A DNA stretch of 64,000 nucleotides from Fomitopsis serialis. Lineage: Eukaryota > Basidiomycota > Agaricomycetes > Polyporales > Fomitopsidaceae. This document shows positions 21,832 to 33,855 of the stretch, in pieces. Where the stretch lies: contig NW_025954994.1 of NCBI RefSeq assembly GCF_022376445.1, forward strand, positions 124,001-188,000. Reading direction: 5' to 3'. Position 1 is the first letter of the stretch. Each line of letters begins with the position of its first letter. The notes below the pieces were generated by a model, which did no database searches, was not told the origin of the DNA, and was given only the letters and a program-made list of their open reading frames with translations. A program made the position numbers and the translations under genes.

Positions 21832-23896
21832 ATGACCCACTCCGTCTCTGATTCCACGGTTTCACCGACGCCCTTCAGTCCTTTCTCGTCGTACTCGGAG
21901 GTTAGTGGGGTCACGTCCGACGGTGAGTACTTGGTTCATTTGGTGTGGCCACCAGAGCTGCGGAGGAGGTGATATCTACTTGGTGGTCCTTCGGTGAGCA
22001 GGGGCAAACTGTCTTAATGTCTACCAAGCGCAGTAATCATGGAGACTTCGCGAGTATACGCAGGAGGCGGTACATGATGCCCATACCGAATGTAACGCTG
22101 ACCATGCATGTATACAGATGCACCAGATCTCGGTGCCTTCACAACTGTATTCCGTGCACTCACGACCTTACAGCCACGCAATGCACCTCCATTGCTCAAC
22201 GATGTAAACACTGGAACACCTATTTCGCCTCTCGCTTTCTCGCCCACCGAAGACGACTCCGAGGCCCCGTCGGCCTCCACCGCATGGTCTCGCCACCCAG
22301 TCAACGAATACCTATCTTATTCCTCACCAGACAGTCCTCGTCGCGGACGCTCGCCCTTACGGTCTGACTCCGAATCCACGGCATCTGACCTGGACCGGAC
22401 AGACCTACTCCGAGCAGAAGCGGAAGTAGCAGAGCTCATCGATCAGCCATCCCTAGGAGACCTAGACGAGGCGCTCGGTTTCCTCGCTGCTGAACGTGCG
22501 CGCCTGTTTGCGCAGCGCGAGAAGGGATTGAGGACGACTGGAAACACTAGTTCCACTACGACGACGTCGGACAGCATTTTCCGACACGTTATCCAGCCGC
22601 GTCGCAAGCGGCGCCGCAAGAGAAATCGGTCCGAGGGAGCCTCTCTGGTCCGCGCATCTGAGCGCGACCTAGATTCTTTCACGGAGACGACGACGACGGC
22701 AGGAGTTGACGATGTCGGTGATGATGGCGGCGACGAAGCGTATGCGTCGTCCTCATCCGTCGATGCCACATCCTCCCCGTCAGCTGCCATACGGATCGCA
22801 GCCACCCCGGCGCGGACCAGGCCAGAACGGAGGCAGCGCACGATCGCGCAAGTCGCCCGCGAGAAGCCACGACTCCTCCACAGCAAGTCTACCCCGAATC
22901 TTATACCCCCTGTATCATTACCCATAGACGCACGCGTCCTACACCTGCGGAACCTCGCGCACAAGCTCAGGCTATTCTTCCCGAAGGACGCGGCCGCGCT
23001 GCACGACATACTCGACCCGGAGACGACGACGAGCGGGACCGAAGAATCTGGCTTCGTCGATACCCGGGGCCCCGAGCCGGGCTCTCAAGACACCCTCATC
23101 CACGTCTTCATTGACCAGTGCGTAACTCATCTCCGTGGCCGCTTGTCGCTGACCCTCCAGCAGCTCTAATATCCTCATTGGATTCCTATCCTACCTGCGG
23201 CGGCACCTGCACCACTTCGCGCGCAGCCGCAGTAAACATCTCTCGCACGCCGCGCTCGCGCTCATCCTCGAGCGCGGGCGCCCCATCACGCGGCGGGTCC
23301 TAGTGGCGTCGTCGCCACTCTATCAGCCGGTCGACACCGCGGAACAGCTGGGCTACGAAGTCCGCGTGTACGCGCGCGTCCCGGACATGGGCGACGGGGC
23401 TGACCGCCAGCACCAGAGTGAGACGCAGAGCCCCGGCCGCGGCCGTGGGCGCCGCTCTGGTGCGGCGCACGCGCGGAGCCACTCACATAAGAGCTCGATT
23501 GGCGGCGGTGGGACGTCGACCGAATCAGAGCCGAACGGGAACGGGAATAGCAACGGCAATGGGGCAGGGGCGTCTGCACGCGTACGATATCGCGAGCAGG
23601 GCGTCGACGAGCTCCTACAGCTTAAATTGCTTCAGGCCATCGCAGATGTTGACGAGGTCCCTCTCGGCGGCACTATCGTGCTCGCGACCGGAGATGGGAA
23701 CGTCGGGCAGTTCAACGAGGAGGGGTTCCTCGGGTGCGTGCGGACGGCGCTGAAGAAGGGGTGGCGAGTGGAGCTGTACGCTTGGGAAGGCGGGCTGAGC
23801 AACGCGTGGATGCGCGAGTTTGGAGAAGGCGCGTACAGCAGCAGATTCGAGGTGTACACCTTGGACCGCTTTGCAGCGGACTTGTTGGAAGTGTAG
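21832..23896 (+). CDS. NYN-domain (PIN-like) protein
   Basis: Predicted protein of about 600 aa with a split NYN/PIN-like nuclease fold. Exon 1 (21832-21922) begins MTHSVSDSTVSPTPFSPF. Exon 2 (22118-23117) is long and Ser/Thr/Arg-rich with a nuclear-localisation-like RRKRRRKRNR, and ends VFID. Exon 3 (23164-23896, or 23161 by a cagcag acceptor slip) begins HSNILIGFLSYLRRH. VFIDHSNILIGF across the junction is the first strand of NYN domains, where the Asp binds metal. Later strands are RRVLVASSPLYQP, GTIVLATGDGNVGQF (second acidic site) and WRVELYAWEGGLSNAW. A Gly/Asn/Ser-rich low-complexity insert (about 23400-23580) interrupts the domain. Proteins of this fold act on RNA; the target here is unknown. 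The intron 21923-22117 (195 nt) is long for this window. Confidence 0.75.
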
Positions 23897-24127
23897 GAAA
23901 GTTTATCGTTGGAAACATGCCACTTCATGTTACATGCTTTCAATGCTGTTGTATGGTGTACAGTACTTTATTGTAAGTATGCAGTAGCGTAGCGTAGGAT
24001 AGTAGGGGCAGTACTTATGTATAGACTCTATGGAACAAGTCAACTTGTGAATCATGGTCCGATCGTTCAAAGATGAAGTGAGAAGGGCTCGCCGCTGTCA
24101 GCGATGCCGCTCTTGTCGTCGCGACGC

Positions 24128-25757
24128 CTAGGTCATGATGAGGGGGTCGAGGTGGGCGTGGGGGAAGTGCTGCTTGATACGGGGCCAGAGCCACCACATG
24201 GGCGTGGCATAAGTCACGTCCGAGGTGTCGGTCTTGCCGGTACCGCCAGTAAGAAGACCACCAATGCGACCAAGTCCGTCGACGATGATCGACCCGGAGT
24301 CGCCAGGGGCCGCGAACACGCCAGAGTACTGGTCGCCGTAGTTATAGATAGCCCACTCCATGGATTCGTGACCGAAGACGTCGTCGCGGACGAACGAGAA
24401 GAGTCCCGTCGCACGCCCGATGGTGACACCAGTAGCGGCCCCGTTCTTGATGACGAGGGAACAGGCCTCGTTTTCGTTGTCGAGCGTGTCGGGCTCGCGC
24501 ATACGCTCCTCGGTGATCATGTCGCGGAGTGGAAGGAGACGGTTGTAGGGGTATTTGAAGGTCGTATGGCCGCCGTGGGGATACATTTTCATGATGAAAA
24601 TGTCGGGCTCGATCTCCGTCCCTGATTGTATCTGTTGAACTAAACGACCTGAACTAAGAGACGTCGGAATGCACCAAGATCAATGAAGTTGCCCTTGAAC
24701 GCATCCCTGAACTTGGGACCGTCGAGCTCGATCGCGCGCCAGTCTTCGGTGAAGCCCTTGGGACCGACATTGAAGGAGACGGCAGGGGAGGAGCGGATGT
24801 GGCCGATGATGCGCTGGCTGGCCTGGCCCCAGTCCTCCTTGACCGTCTCGTAGAACTTTTCAAGGTCCTCAATCGCCTTGTTCGCGTCCTCCAACTGGGC
24901 CTGAGTCTTCTCCAGCTTCTTCCCCGCCTCTGCAACATCTTCCTCGTAGGCATCATCCACCCTCGCCTCCAGCCTCTTGATCTGCTGCTCGTGGTGACCG
25001 ACCATCATACCGTGACGACTGATACGCATCTTGATGGCACTGAGAAGCTTGTCGAAGGCGCGAGTGCCGAGAAGCTGGACGTTCTTGCGAGGTGCACCGA
25101 CGCCCGTGAATACGTAGTCGTCGATGGTTGTCGCGTCCGTCTTGAGGAGGACGTGGTGACAGGTAAGACCCAATACCTTGTTGCTGTCACCACCCTCAGC
25201 GAAGTAGAGCCCCATGGTGCCCTCGGCGTCGGGCCTTTCAAAGGTAGCGATGGGTCCGAGAGCGGGAGTGAGGGGACCGCGACCGTCGACGGTAGTGTTG
25301 AGACTCAAAACGGAGCGGAGAAGTGCTGGGCCGACCGACCGCTTGTAGAGGGACTCGCGGTATTCGACCTCAACGTCGACGATGTCGAAGCCCTCGAGAA
25401 GCCGAAGGATATCGTTGGCCGAATGGAAGGCATCCTCAGCGTGGAGCGAATCGGGACGAACACCCACCCAGATCACAACAGAACCGCGAATCTTCTCATG
25501 TCTGTCTAGGTCTGTCTCCGTCGGTGAGGAAACGAACGACGTCTAAGGACGTCCAAGCGAGCCTCTGGGTATTCAGCAGGTCCCGAACCAGAGGACCCAC
25601 GGTCTTCCACTGCCACCAGGCGAGGTTGAGCTTGTGGCCGAAGACCCCACGCGCCTGCTCGGACTTGCAATAGGCCTCTAATCCCGTAAGCTTGACCCAG
25701 GGCGTCTTCAAGCCCCTGTGCGGTAGACAAGCTTCGGAGGAGTCGAAGATATGCCAT
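24128..25757 (-). pseudogene. Trypsin-like serine protease-like gene, broken by 10-bp duplication
   Basis: Basidiomycete protein of the trypsin-like fold. The 3' exon carries the serine motif APGDSGSIIVDGLGRIGG, and the upstream exon carries LTCHHVLL with the likely catalytic His. A coiled-coil-like insert (KKLEKTQAQLEDANKAIEDL) separates them. The intron between FIDLG and TEIEPDIF (about 24614-24666) is GT-AG. The N-terminal part (FGHKLNLAWWQWKTVGPLV, then LAWTSLDVVRFLTDGD) is in another frame. The break coincides with a tandem repeat of gtctgtct at 25500-25507 and 25510-25517. Removing one 10-bp unit would rejoin the frames, so a 10-bp duplication is the likely cause. The start codon was not identified; 25757 is a lower limit. 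Confidence 0.65.
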
Positions 25758-26281
25758 AGTGAGATTATAGTGCTGTTATGACCCGCCGAATCTAGTAGCC
25801 CGCCGGCGTGGAAATTCCGGTGGCCGAGAAAACTGCATGGCAAGTGCTAAGTACTAAGCGGTGACTGGTGGGCAATCTTCCCGTTGATGGCTCGATCGTT
25901 AGTGGTGCGACAGCAGCAGCGGCAGCAGCAGCAACAGGAGGAGGAGGAAGAGGAGGAAGTAAGGGGTCGCGCCACAGCCGCCTCTGCGGAGTTCGAAATA
26001 CCAAGGAGGAGGTCAGTTGCATAGACTTGCCTATTATAGACTTGCCTTGTCGTTGACCTCTTAACTTCGCGGATCGCCAACCCTTGGCCAACCCGCACCC
26101 CTTTGGATTTGAGTCTGAGTCGATTATCAAGAATTATACTGGCAGAAGGAAACTGGAAGGTCAGTTCGAAAGAATCAAGCGTGCATCACAGAGTGCGAGC
26201 ATCCGATACGGTATGAGACTCATCGTCGTTTCGGTGCGGCATGTTGTCGGACCTGGCAGTACTGACGACCTTCACAGCGGC
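25758..26281. other. Intergenic, divergent
   Basis: Upstream regions of the protease-like gene (-) and F-box gene F2 (+). It contains the trinucleotide tract listed separately. No gene is seen. Confidence 0.4.
25911..25959 (+). repeat. Imperfect CAG/GAG trinucleotide tract
   Basis: About 16 imperfect triplets, first CAG-type then GAG/GAA-type, in non-coding sequence between divergent genes. Confidence 0.75.
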
Positions 26282-27922
26282 ATGGAGGCAGACCGTCCAT
26301 GGTCTGAACGTCTTCCGCCAGAAATATGGCAGATTGTTTTGAGTCAGACAACCTCCGCCACGACCCGAGAATGCCTGGCTGTGTCTAGGTTCTTTCATGA
26401 TCTCGCCGCTCGCATACTGTTCTCCACGCTCCGTATACACTTTGGGTGCTGGGAGGTCGGTTATGGCTTTACAAAGGAACCTCCTGAAGGAGACCGCGGG
26501 TGCAAGTCGTGTTGCATACTACTGCGCGTCATCACCGATCCTGTGTTCGCGTCTTTTGTCAAAGAACTGCACGTACTTGCATTCGCGGACGTCGCGACCT
26601 TCGAGATATGTGAGTTACGTTGTCGCTTCTCGTGGTGTCCAAGCCTTTGTCTCCGACTGACGTTGGGATCAGGCGGCCTGACCAATGCTATCAGCATTAT
26701 GCACAATTTGCGGACATTCAAGTGGTACACCACCTTCCGGCCGCACTTCTTACCTGGTGACAACATCCTGATGGCACTGGCGTCGACCGCTGTCAATCTT
26801 CGCGAGTACACCTTGCCGTAGGTTATGCCTCGAGTCCCTTGCCGCTGCGTGCGCCATCGTTCTCATGAACCTGCATTAGAATCCAATGTTTGGGTGCGTT
26901 GAGCGCTCTCAAGAGACTACCAGCATCGAGCCTCTGCATATACAATCTGGACGAGTCCTTTGAAATGGAGCCGGATCCATACGAGGAGTACCGCACGTCC
27001 TGTCCATCATTGCTTGAATCTCGCAGAGGGTCTCTGACGCAGCTCACCGCACCGAGCCAGGCGATTTGGGAATGTCCGATCCACATCCTGCAGGATTTGA
27101 CTCATCTGACGATTGAGAACGGTGGTGATCTCAGCAATATCACACTGCTCTTCCATCATTGCACCCAACTCCAGGCTCTGCACATCGTCTCCCGTTTTGA
27201 CTCGCCTACGGAATTCTATATCGCTCTAGCGGCACATCCCTCTGCACTCCCTCATCTTACGCACCTCAAGCTTCAGCTGATGTGTCCCGTCGTTGCCGCG
27301 GAGCTTGAGTCGTTGGGAGGCTTCATTCGGACGAAGAAGAAACTGCGGTGTCTGGATTATGACGACGAGGGCAGCACTCTTCAAGAACTATCTCCTCTCT
27401 TGTTTGCCATTCAATCGCTATCAGGCCTGGAGGTTCTAGGGCTGTATATGTGGTTGCACGATATCGGGCGGACAATGTGTGATTTGCTGAGAGGCACAAT
27501 CCCTCACGGGTTAAAGGCCCTACGTCTCTGGTTCGGATACATCGAGCTGGACCCCGAAGACAACGCGTGGGATGGACTGGTATGTCGGATTTCTTCGCAG
27601 TTCCCAAAACATCTAGGAAACTCATCGTGATGTCCCTTTCCAGTGGGCCACCCTCCCGAAGCTGGCCTTCGCGCACATTGTCGACGACGCAAGCCTGCCG
27701 ATCGTAGAGTTGTCCGACATCGTGGTTGCCAACAAGTCTCTGAGACTTGTAGGCCGTCGATCGTGCCTATGTCAGGTGGTTCGCACGGGCGATGAGGTCG
27801 AGCTCAGCAAACCTTGGCCTCTTACCAAGGTCCAGTTCCGAACGACCGAGGACTTCGAGTGTGAAGATTGGGAGTGGCTGATGCGGGGCCATGCGCTAGT
27901 GGACGAGCGCGATTATTACTGA
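26282..27922 (+). CDS. F-box/leucine-rich-repeat protein (F2, intact)
   Basis: Predicted F-box protein of 483 aa, likely a substrate adaptor of an SCF E3 ubiquitin ligase. There are four exons: 26282-26609, 26673-26817, 26880-27579 and 27644-27922, all GT-AG. The F-box lies at residues 10-50: RLPPEIWQIVLSQTTS, then CLAVSRFFHDLAARILF. The middle exon has leucine-rich segments (HNLRTFKWYTT, LTHLTIENGGDLSNITLLF, LPHLTHLKL, KKLRCLDYDDEGS, LSGLEVLGLY). The C-terminus has the family signature KVQFRTTEDFECEDWEWLM. It is the best-preserved of four paralogues here. Exon lengths nearly equal those of F4, so the intron pattern is ancestral. Confidence 0.85.
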
Positions 27923-28623
27923 TCATGTTCCATGCTTGTGCAGAGTTTACGAATCACAGGTGATTGGCTATGTTATCATAATACAATGTACAGTCAACGT
28001 GTTCGAGCACGTATGTAGATTTTGGCATCTCTCCGAAGCGGTCCATGTCTGTAACAGAGTAGCGCGGATGATGTTCAAGCTGGCGGCTAACTTGAACGTC
28101 GATCACTCAGGGGCGCTACAGACGTTACGCCGCCATCTGTAGATCGACGACCGCGCATCGCGTAAGTGGTACAATCCATTTGCATGCAAGATCGTCCATG
28201 AAACGGACGTAGCGGAACTATTCGACTCTATATGGACGGGCTTCAGGTCGTTAAGTAATACTGCAACCTGCTGACATGACCGTGACTAACCCCGAATGAA
28301 ACCCGTAGTAAGGTTTCACTTCAGCCTGCCGCCGTATGTCGCCATCCTCTATTAGTATCAGCCTCTCATATTCGTCTCTTTGTACTGTACTTCTTCGGCA
28401 CGGGGCTAATAGCGAGCGTCTGTGATCGCCGATACAGTCCGAATCGGATTTCTGTCCTCAACAGCGCTAGCAGACGGTGGAGTCATGTACTCAACCAAGG
28501 TGGGTGCAATAGAGATTTCTGCCTCACAAAACCTTTCGCTGACTCGGACGGGGGCCCTTTGTAGAGAAACGCGACCTCGCGAGGACTCCGGTTTGGCTAC
28601 CGCGTTCAGCGTACGTTCGCCTC
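27923..28623. other. Intergenic, upstream of the MFS gene
   Basis: No gene is seen. It contains the 3' region of F2 and the presumed promoter of the transporter. Confidence 0.4.
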
Positions 28624-30042
28624 ATGACATCCCCCAGTGCAGGGCGGCGCGACTCCGAGAAGGCCCCCAAAAGCCATGACGACTCACAAAGTCTCGCCCA
28701 GCAACCCGCCGCCCTCTCTGCTAGCGCTGCACCCGACGGGGGCGCGAGGGCCTGGCTACAGGTCCTCGGCGGTTTCTTCATCCTTTTCAACTCATGGTGT
28801 GTATACAAAGTCTTGTTCGTTGTCAATACTAATTCTTCAAACATGCCTAGGGGTATATTCAATACATATGGAGCATTCCAGACCTACTACGAGCAAGAGC
28901 TGTTTCCCTCCAGTTCTGCCTCAGCCATCAGCTGGATAGGCTCCATACAGGGCTTCCTGCTACTACTCGTTGGTTCCCTGACAGGACCCATCTTTGACAT
29001 GGGCTACACCCGAGTGCTCATGATTGTCGGGTCATTTCTGATGGTATTCAGTCTGATGATGACCAGTCTCTCCACACAATACTACGAGGTGAGAGCTTGC
29101 TGTAAGGCTGAACGCTGCAATAATTTACGAATGTGTCCCTTGCCACAGGCATTTCTGGCCCTAGGGGTCACATTCGGTCTTGGAAGCGGATGCGTCTTCG
29201 TTCCTGGCGTCGCCATCGTGTCAACTTACTTCAACAAAAGGCGCGGATTGGCAGTAGGGATCACAACGTCCGGGAGCTCTATCGGATCGGTCGTCTACCT
29301 CAGCGTGTTCCACCAGCTCCAGCCAAGGATTGGATTCCCTTGGACCGTGCGCGTGATGGGGTTCATTGTACTTGCTACATCCGCCGTATCCATCGCAGTG
29401 ATGCAGCGCCGCATCGCGCCTTCGGGGCGACGGCGGCTCTTCGACGCGAAGGCCTTTGCAGAGCTGCCCTACACGCTCTTCTGCATCGGAAACGCAATCT
29501 CATTCATGGGCACGTACATCCCGTTCTTCGAGGCACCCGCCTTCGCCGCAGCCCGCACTTCCGCCTCGCCGACGCTCGCCTTCTACTTCCTGGCTATCCT
29601 CAGCGCCGCCTCGACGCTCGGGCGGCTGCTCCCGAACTTCCTCGCGGACAAGACGGGCCCTCTCACGATGCTCGCGGGCTGCGCGACGGCGACGGGCATC
29701 CTCGCGCTCTCCTGGCTCGCAGTGCACACCGTCGGAGGCTTCGTGGTGTTCTGCGTGCTGTACGGCCTGTTCTCGGGCTCGCTCGTGAGCCTCCCGCCCG
29801 CGGCAGTCGCGAGCCTCACGGACGACCACTCCCGGCTCGGCGCGCGACTGGGCATGGCGTTCGCCCTTGCGGGCTTCGGGCTCCTCATTGGTAACCCCGT
29901 GGCGGGTGTGCTCGTGGATCTGCGGACGGGCGAGTTCTGGAAGGGTATCGTGTTCAATGGCGTGGCCGTCTTGGCAGCGGGAACACTCCTGCTGGCGGCC
30001 CGCGTTGCGAAGGCGGGTTGGTCGCCCAAGGCAAAAGTCTAG
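28624..30042 (+). CDS. MFS transporter, monocarboxylate-transporter-like
   Basis: Plasma- or organelle-membrane transporter of the major facilitator superfamily, 434 aa; the closest recalled group is the fungal MCT-like (SLC16-type) family. There are three exons (28624-28796, 28851-29088, 29149-30042), GT-AG and in phase. A hydrophilic Ser/Ala-rich N-terminus (about 45 aa) leads to APDGGARAWLQVLGGFF, the conserved DGG-W start of helix 1, then GIFNTYGAFQTYY. Helices follow, with GLGSGCVFVPGVAIVSTYF and KRRGLAVGITTSGSSIGSVV, typical of the family. A second bundle ends at about residue 425. The substrate (monocarboxylate, riboflavin or other) cannot be told. The gene is convergent with the bestrophin gene. 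Confidence 0.88.
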   Translation: MTSPSAGRRDSEKAPKSHDDSQSLAQQPAALSASAAPDGGARAWLQVLGGFFILFNSWCVYKVLFVVNTNSSNMPRGIFNTYGAFQTYYEQELFPSSSASAISWIGSIQGFLLLLVGSLTGPIFDMGYTRVLMIVGSFLMVFSLMMTSLSTQYYEVRACCKAERCNNLRMCPLPQAFLALGVTFGLGSGCVFVPGVAIVSTYFNKRRGLAVGITTSGSSIGSVVYLSVFHQLQPRIGFPWTVRVMGFIVLATSAVSIAVMQRRIAPSGRRRLFDAKAFAELPYTLFCIGNAISFMGTYIPFFEAPAFAAARTSASPTLAFYFLAILSAASTLGRLLPNFLADKTGPLTMLAGCATATGILALSWLAVHTVGGFVVFCVLYGLFSGSLVSLPPAAVASLTDDHSRLGARLGMAFALAGFGLLIGNPVAGVLVDLRTGEFWKGIVFNGVAVLAAGTLLLAARVAKAGWSPKAKV

Positions 30043-30881
30043 AGATGAGAAAGACCTTGCCTGGCTTTCAGTTCCAGTGCTCCGTCGCGAGATTGACGGA
30101 TAGAGCTCGCACCGGCGATAGTCGTAGTAACTCAAAAGGTGTAGGTTTCGAAGGTGATAGAAGCAATTCCAGTTACGTATGTTACACAGGTCTCTGCGAG
30201 GGCTGCGCATGAAGTTCACATTACTGGGACCTCCGGCATTCAAGACTAGGTACCGTCTTCGATGAGGATTTCTTCATTCCTTCCTCGTCCCCGTTGTTGA
30301 GGTTGACGTCGATACGCCGTTCGTCCCCTTGCCATGGACCGTGGCCAATCACGAAGTTCGACAGCCCCGCGAGACGGAAGACGGTCTCACAAGATGCATC
30401 CTTATGCACCATACGTGGCACGACGGCCCTGCATCATGCAACAACAAATGCTATTGCAACATAATCATCAGCATGATGAAAGCAACAGTGGCCAGACCGC
30501 CTCCGTAAACGTAAAGACAGTCCATGCAGCCAGCCGCCCCATGAATATACTAAAGCTCGAACATCTATCATAAATACGTGAATGACGGAATATGCTATGC
30601 GACGACGTGTGCGATGCGTGAATGACAAGATAATGCGGGGAGGGGGTTAATATATGTGAAGCGAGGAAAGCAATGCAATATTTTATGACAAAGAGACAGT
30701 GAGGAGAGTGGAAACATGCGTCTACCCGATGCGAGTGAAAGCCATGCGTGTTGGTAATGCTAGCCCTGTCCGACATCTACAACAGCCAAGACAGACAAAC
30801 AGACAAACAATACCTACTATCCCACTGTCGGTCACCAGATGCTATGTGGCAACATAGCAGACATTTACGATTGGGGACATC
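30043..30881. other. Convergent intergenic region
   Basis: About 840 bases between the 3' ends of the transporter and the bestrophin gene. AT-richer in the middle; no gene or repeat was seen. Confidence 0.4.
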
Positions 30882-33492
30882 CTAAATGCTCTCAGAGAGC
30901 GCCATCTGGAAGCGCGGGAGGCCGCGCTGCATCCACTCGTCGGGTGAGACGCGCTCGGACTCCTTGGAGCCGACGACCATGTCGTTGTAGGGCGAGAACA
31001 CCCAGATAGATGGGTCGGGTATGGGCTGTGCAGTCAACGCGTGGAGCTCGCTGCGGATGATGTTGTGCGTGAAGTGGTCCATGTTCTGGAGGGCGCAGAT
31101 CAGTCATGATATGCAATGTCGGTTGTTGAGACAACGTACCAGGTCGTTCTTGTCATAACCGAACGGGTCTATGGGTGGTGGTTATGAGTCAACGTGAGGT
31201 GTGTACATTCGGGACTCGACTTACTCTCGATCTCCTCACCAGCCACGAGGAAGCCAAAGAAGATGAAGCTCTGCACGAATATCAGCAACAGTGAAAGGGT
31301 TGAGTTCGCAAGCGGGACGCACTAGCAACGCAGTGGCGGGGATCGTGAGCCAGCCCAGTGTATCCCAGATCTGGAAGGGAAGGAAGAAGTTGTAGAGGAG
31401 CGTGACCGTCCACAGATGAACACGATACCTGCGAACAGCATGTCAAGGTTCGGTCGATCTAAGATGAGACAGGCAACTCACGAGAACGGGATGGGCGTAG
31501 TGAGAATACGCTCTAGACCAGTAAGCGCGTCCACGAGCTGGTTCAAGGATGCGATAAGGGCAGCTGGAGTGGAACCGGTCAGCTCCTATCATGCATACAG
31601 AACAACGCAAGACACATACTGGCCGTGGGCGGGTCAACAACTTTGCGGGACTGAAGTGCCGCTACGTACGAGCTCTGGTGGCACAACTAATCAGCTCGTG
31701 TTCAGACGTATACGAGGAGGAATTCTGACCATGTAGAACGAAACCTCGAGTGGGAGATTGTGGGTAACAGTCTTGCTCCGCAACTTGGCACGGATGCGCG
31801 CAGCAGTCCTTCCCTGTATGATTCCATATGAGTATATCACCATAATCCCAAGCTAAAACACATACCTTGACATCCTTGCCTCTCTTAGCGAGCAGATGCA
31901 CGATCAACGATAGAGGCCAAAGGTCCAGGAGGTGATACCGGGGCGGGATCCGCGCCGGCAACAGGAAGCCTTCGTCAACTCCGTTCATCGTCGACGTCTT
32001 CTCGTCCTTGTCACCACGATCCCTCTCCATAGAAGGCTTCAAGCCATTCGCAAACGTCGTACGCCGGGGGGACGTCGCCGGGAGGGGAAGTTGGCCCTCA
32101 CCCACGATGGGCATCGGCGGGGCTGTCGATATGGGACTCGTTGGGGACTGCATGCTGCGGGCGGACCGCACATCTGACGGCCTGCGAGGGCGTGTGGTCC
32201 CATCGCCATGGGCGCTCTGAGCGCTCATCGTATCCACGAGGTCGATGTTAGAAGGCAGACCCGCGGGCAATGCGTACGAAGGCAGGAACTTGACGAGATG
32301 GTAAAGGTCGACGTAGTACACGCCCTCCTCGCCGCGCAGGTAGTGCTTCACTGCGACGGCGAACGCCTCAATAAGGTTGATCGCGGTCTTCTTCTCGATG
32401 AGCACGCGCTCCTTGCGTTGCTCGAGCGTAGACTGGTCGTTCGCCGCGACAGGCATCACTTCCGGGACGTGGAACCAGATCGTCCGGGAGAATGTCCGGC
32501 TGGCGAGCACAATTTGCGACCAGAGCCTTCGGCCTTCATTGTATCGTTCGAAACTGGAAGTGGTCCGGTACGATACGACGAAACCGAGGACGGTACCGAT
32601 GCTAGATAATAGCAATAATTAGTCACTGATCACAGGGTGCGTAGGCAGTGCAAGAAAGTGTGGTGCATCGTCGACCGATGTGAAGGATGCACAGCAGCTG
32701 CTCTACTCCTGTCACAACTCGACCACACATATCAGTCATAGCCCTCTTCCTGGCATGTCAACGCACATACGCAGACGATTTGTGAAGATATGGACACGTC
32801 CACGCCAACAAAGGCATTCGTCGCCGCGTCAATCATGCCACTGAAATTGAAAGCTTTGGGCGCATTGAAGCAGCGCTTCATGGGCGCGAGACAGCCCATG
32901 CAAAATGAAACCTGTGACAGGTTATTTCCTGCGAATCCCTCACTCTTTTGTGGGGCAATGAACGCAGACGATGGCGGACACAGACAATGCCAACGGCTTC
33001 CAGTGCCAGGAATTTGACCCCGGCTGACAGGACCAGGCAGGCGCACGACGGTTGCTGCCAAACTGCCCCCCGCACCCTTCATTTCGGAAGTCAATCCGCG
33101 AAGGTCCTGTCCGCTGCCGCAGACCCTGCAAGTGGCGACAGTAGTTTACATGCGTGCATGGAACGGGTATACATCATGCGTCGTGGACGCAGTGAACACA
33201 CCAGGAACCTCGCGTTACGCTTGACTCTCACACCGTCTTCCTTCCCCACACCGCCATCCCGAGAAAGCAAGTCTAAGGTAAGCACTCACACAGTCAACAG
33301 CGTGCTCGAAATGCCAATATTGTGTACGAAGCGGCAGATGACCGAGATTGCGGTTGCCCAGCCAGTGAAGAACAGCAGGAGCGGCCAGCAGCGGATAACA
33401 GCAGTAGCAGTGACCGCGTTGATGAGCTGAGACCAGAATCCTCCCGAGACGTGCGAGAAGGGATCGACGGCGTTCATGAGGGTTTGCTCCAT
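30882..33492 (-). CDS. Bestrophin/UPF0187 anion channel-like protein
   Basis: Membrane protein of the bestrophin (UPF0187/RFP-TM) family, predicted chloride/anion channel. Nine exons join in phase: 33492-33290, 32601-31866, 31813-31730, 31674-31620, 31563-31482, 31428-31323, 31270-31225, 31168-31140 and 31085-30882. Exon 1 encodes the first membrane segment (AVIRCWPLLLFFTGWATAI). Exon 2 starts IGTVLGFVVSYRTTSSFERY and continues NEGRRLW, the family signature. Later exons give LVDALTGLERILTTPIPFS, a last hydrophobic segment (LLYNFFLPFQIWDTLGWLTI) and FGYDKNDLNMDHF. A Pro/Ser-rich cytosolic insert lies in exon 2. Length, about 514 aa, fits fungal members. Intron 1 is 688 nt, about ten times the others. 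Confidence 0.85.
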
Positions 33493-33855
33493 CCTGGCGA
33501 CGATGAGCAGCGGCACCGTAGCAGGCTAAAAAGCAATTGCAAAGAAAGAAAAGAAAGAAGAAGACGGGATTCTATGATCACTGATGGACCCTTGGAGAGG
33601 ACGTTACTTATGCCCTTAGATCATGATCTGAGCCCCTCATGGTAACCGCTCCGCAGCGAGCGCGGAGCGGGCGCATCAGTCTGCCACTCGCCAAGTGTTT
33701 CCGGTTTGGCCCCTGCCAGGTCAGGTCAGTCGCCAAGACGAACGAGCACGCTGTTCGGGTCCAGGCCTTTCCCCGCCGGGATCAGCTTCAAATCTGATTA
33801 CGGTAAGTTACAGACTGCAGCTTTCTGAGATGGCACAAAGGCAGTGTTCAAGGTC
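33493..33855. other. Intergenic, promoter of the bestrophin gene
   Basis: Bestrophin upstream region and F3 3' region. It contains an A/G-rich aagaaagaaaagaaag stretch near 33545. No gene is seen. Confidence 0.4.
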
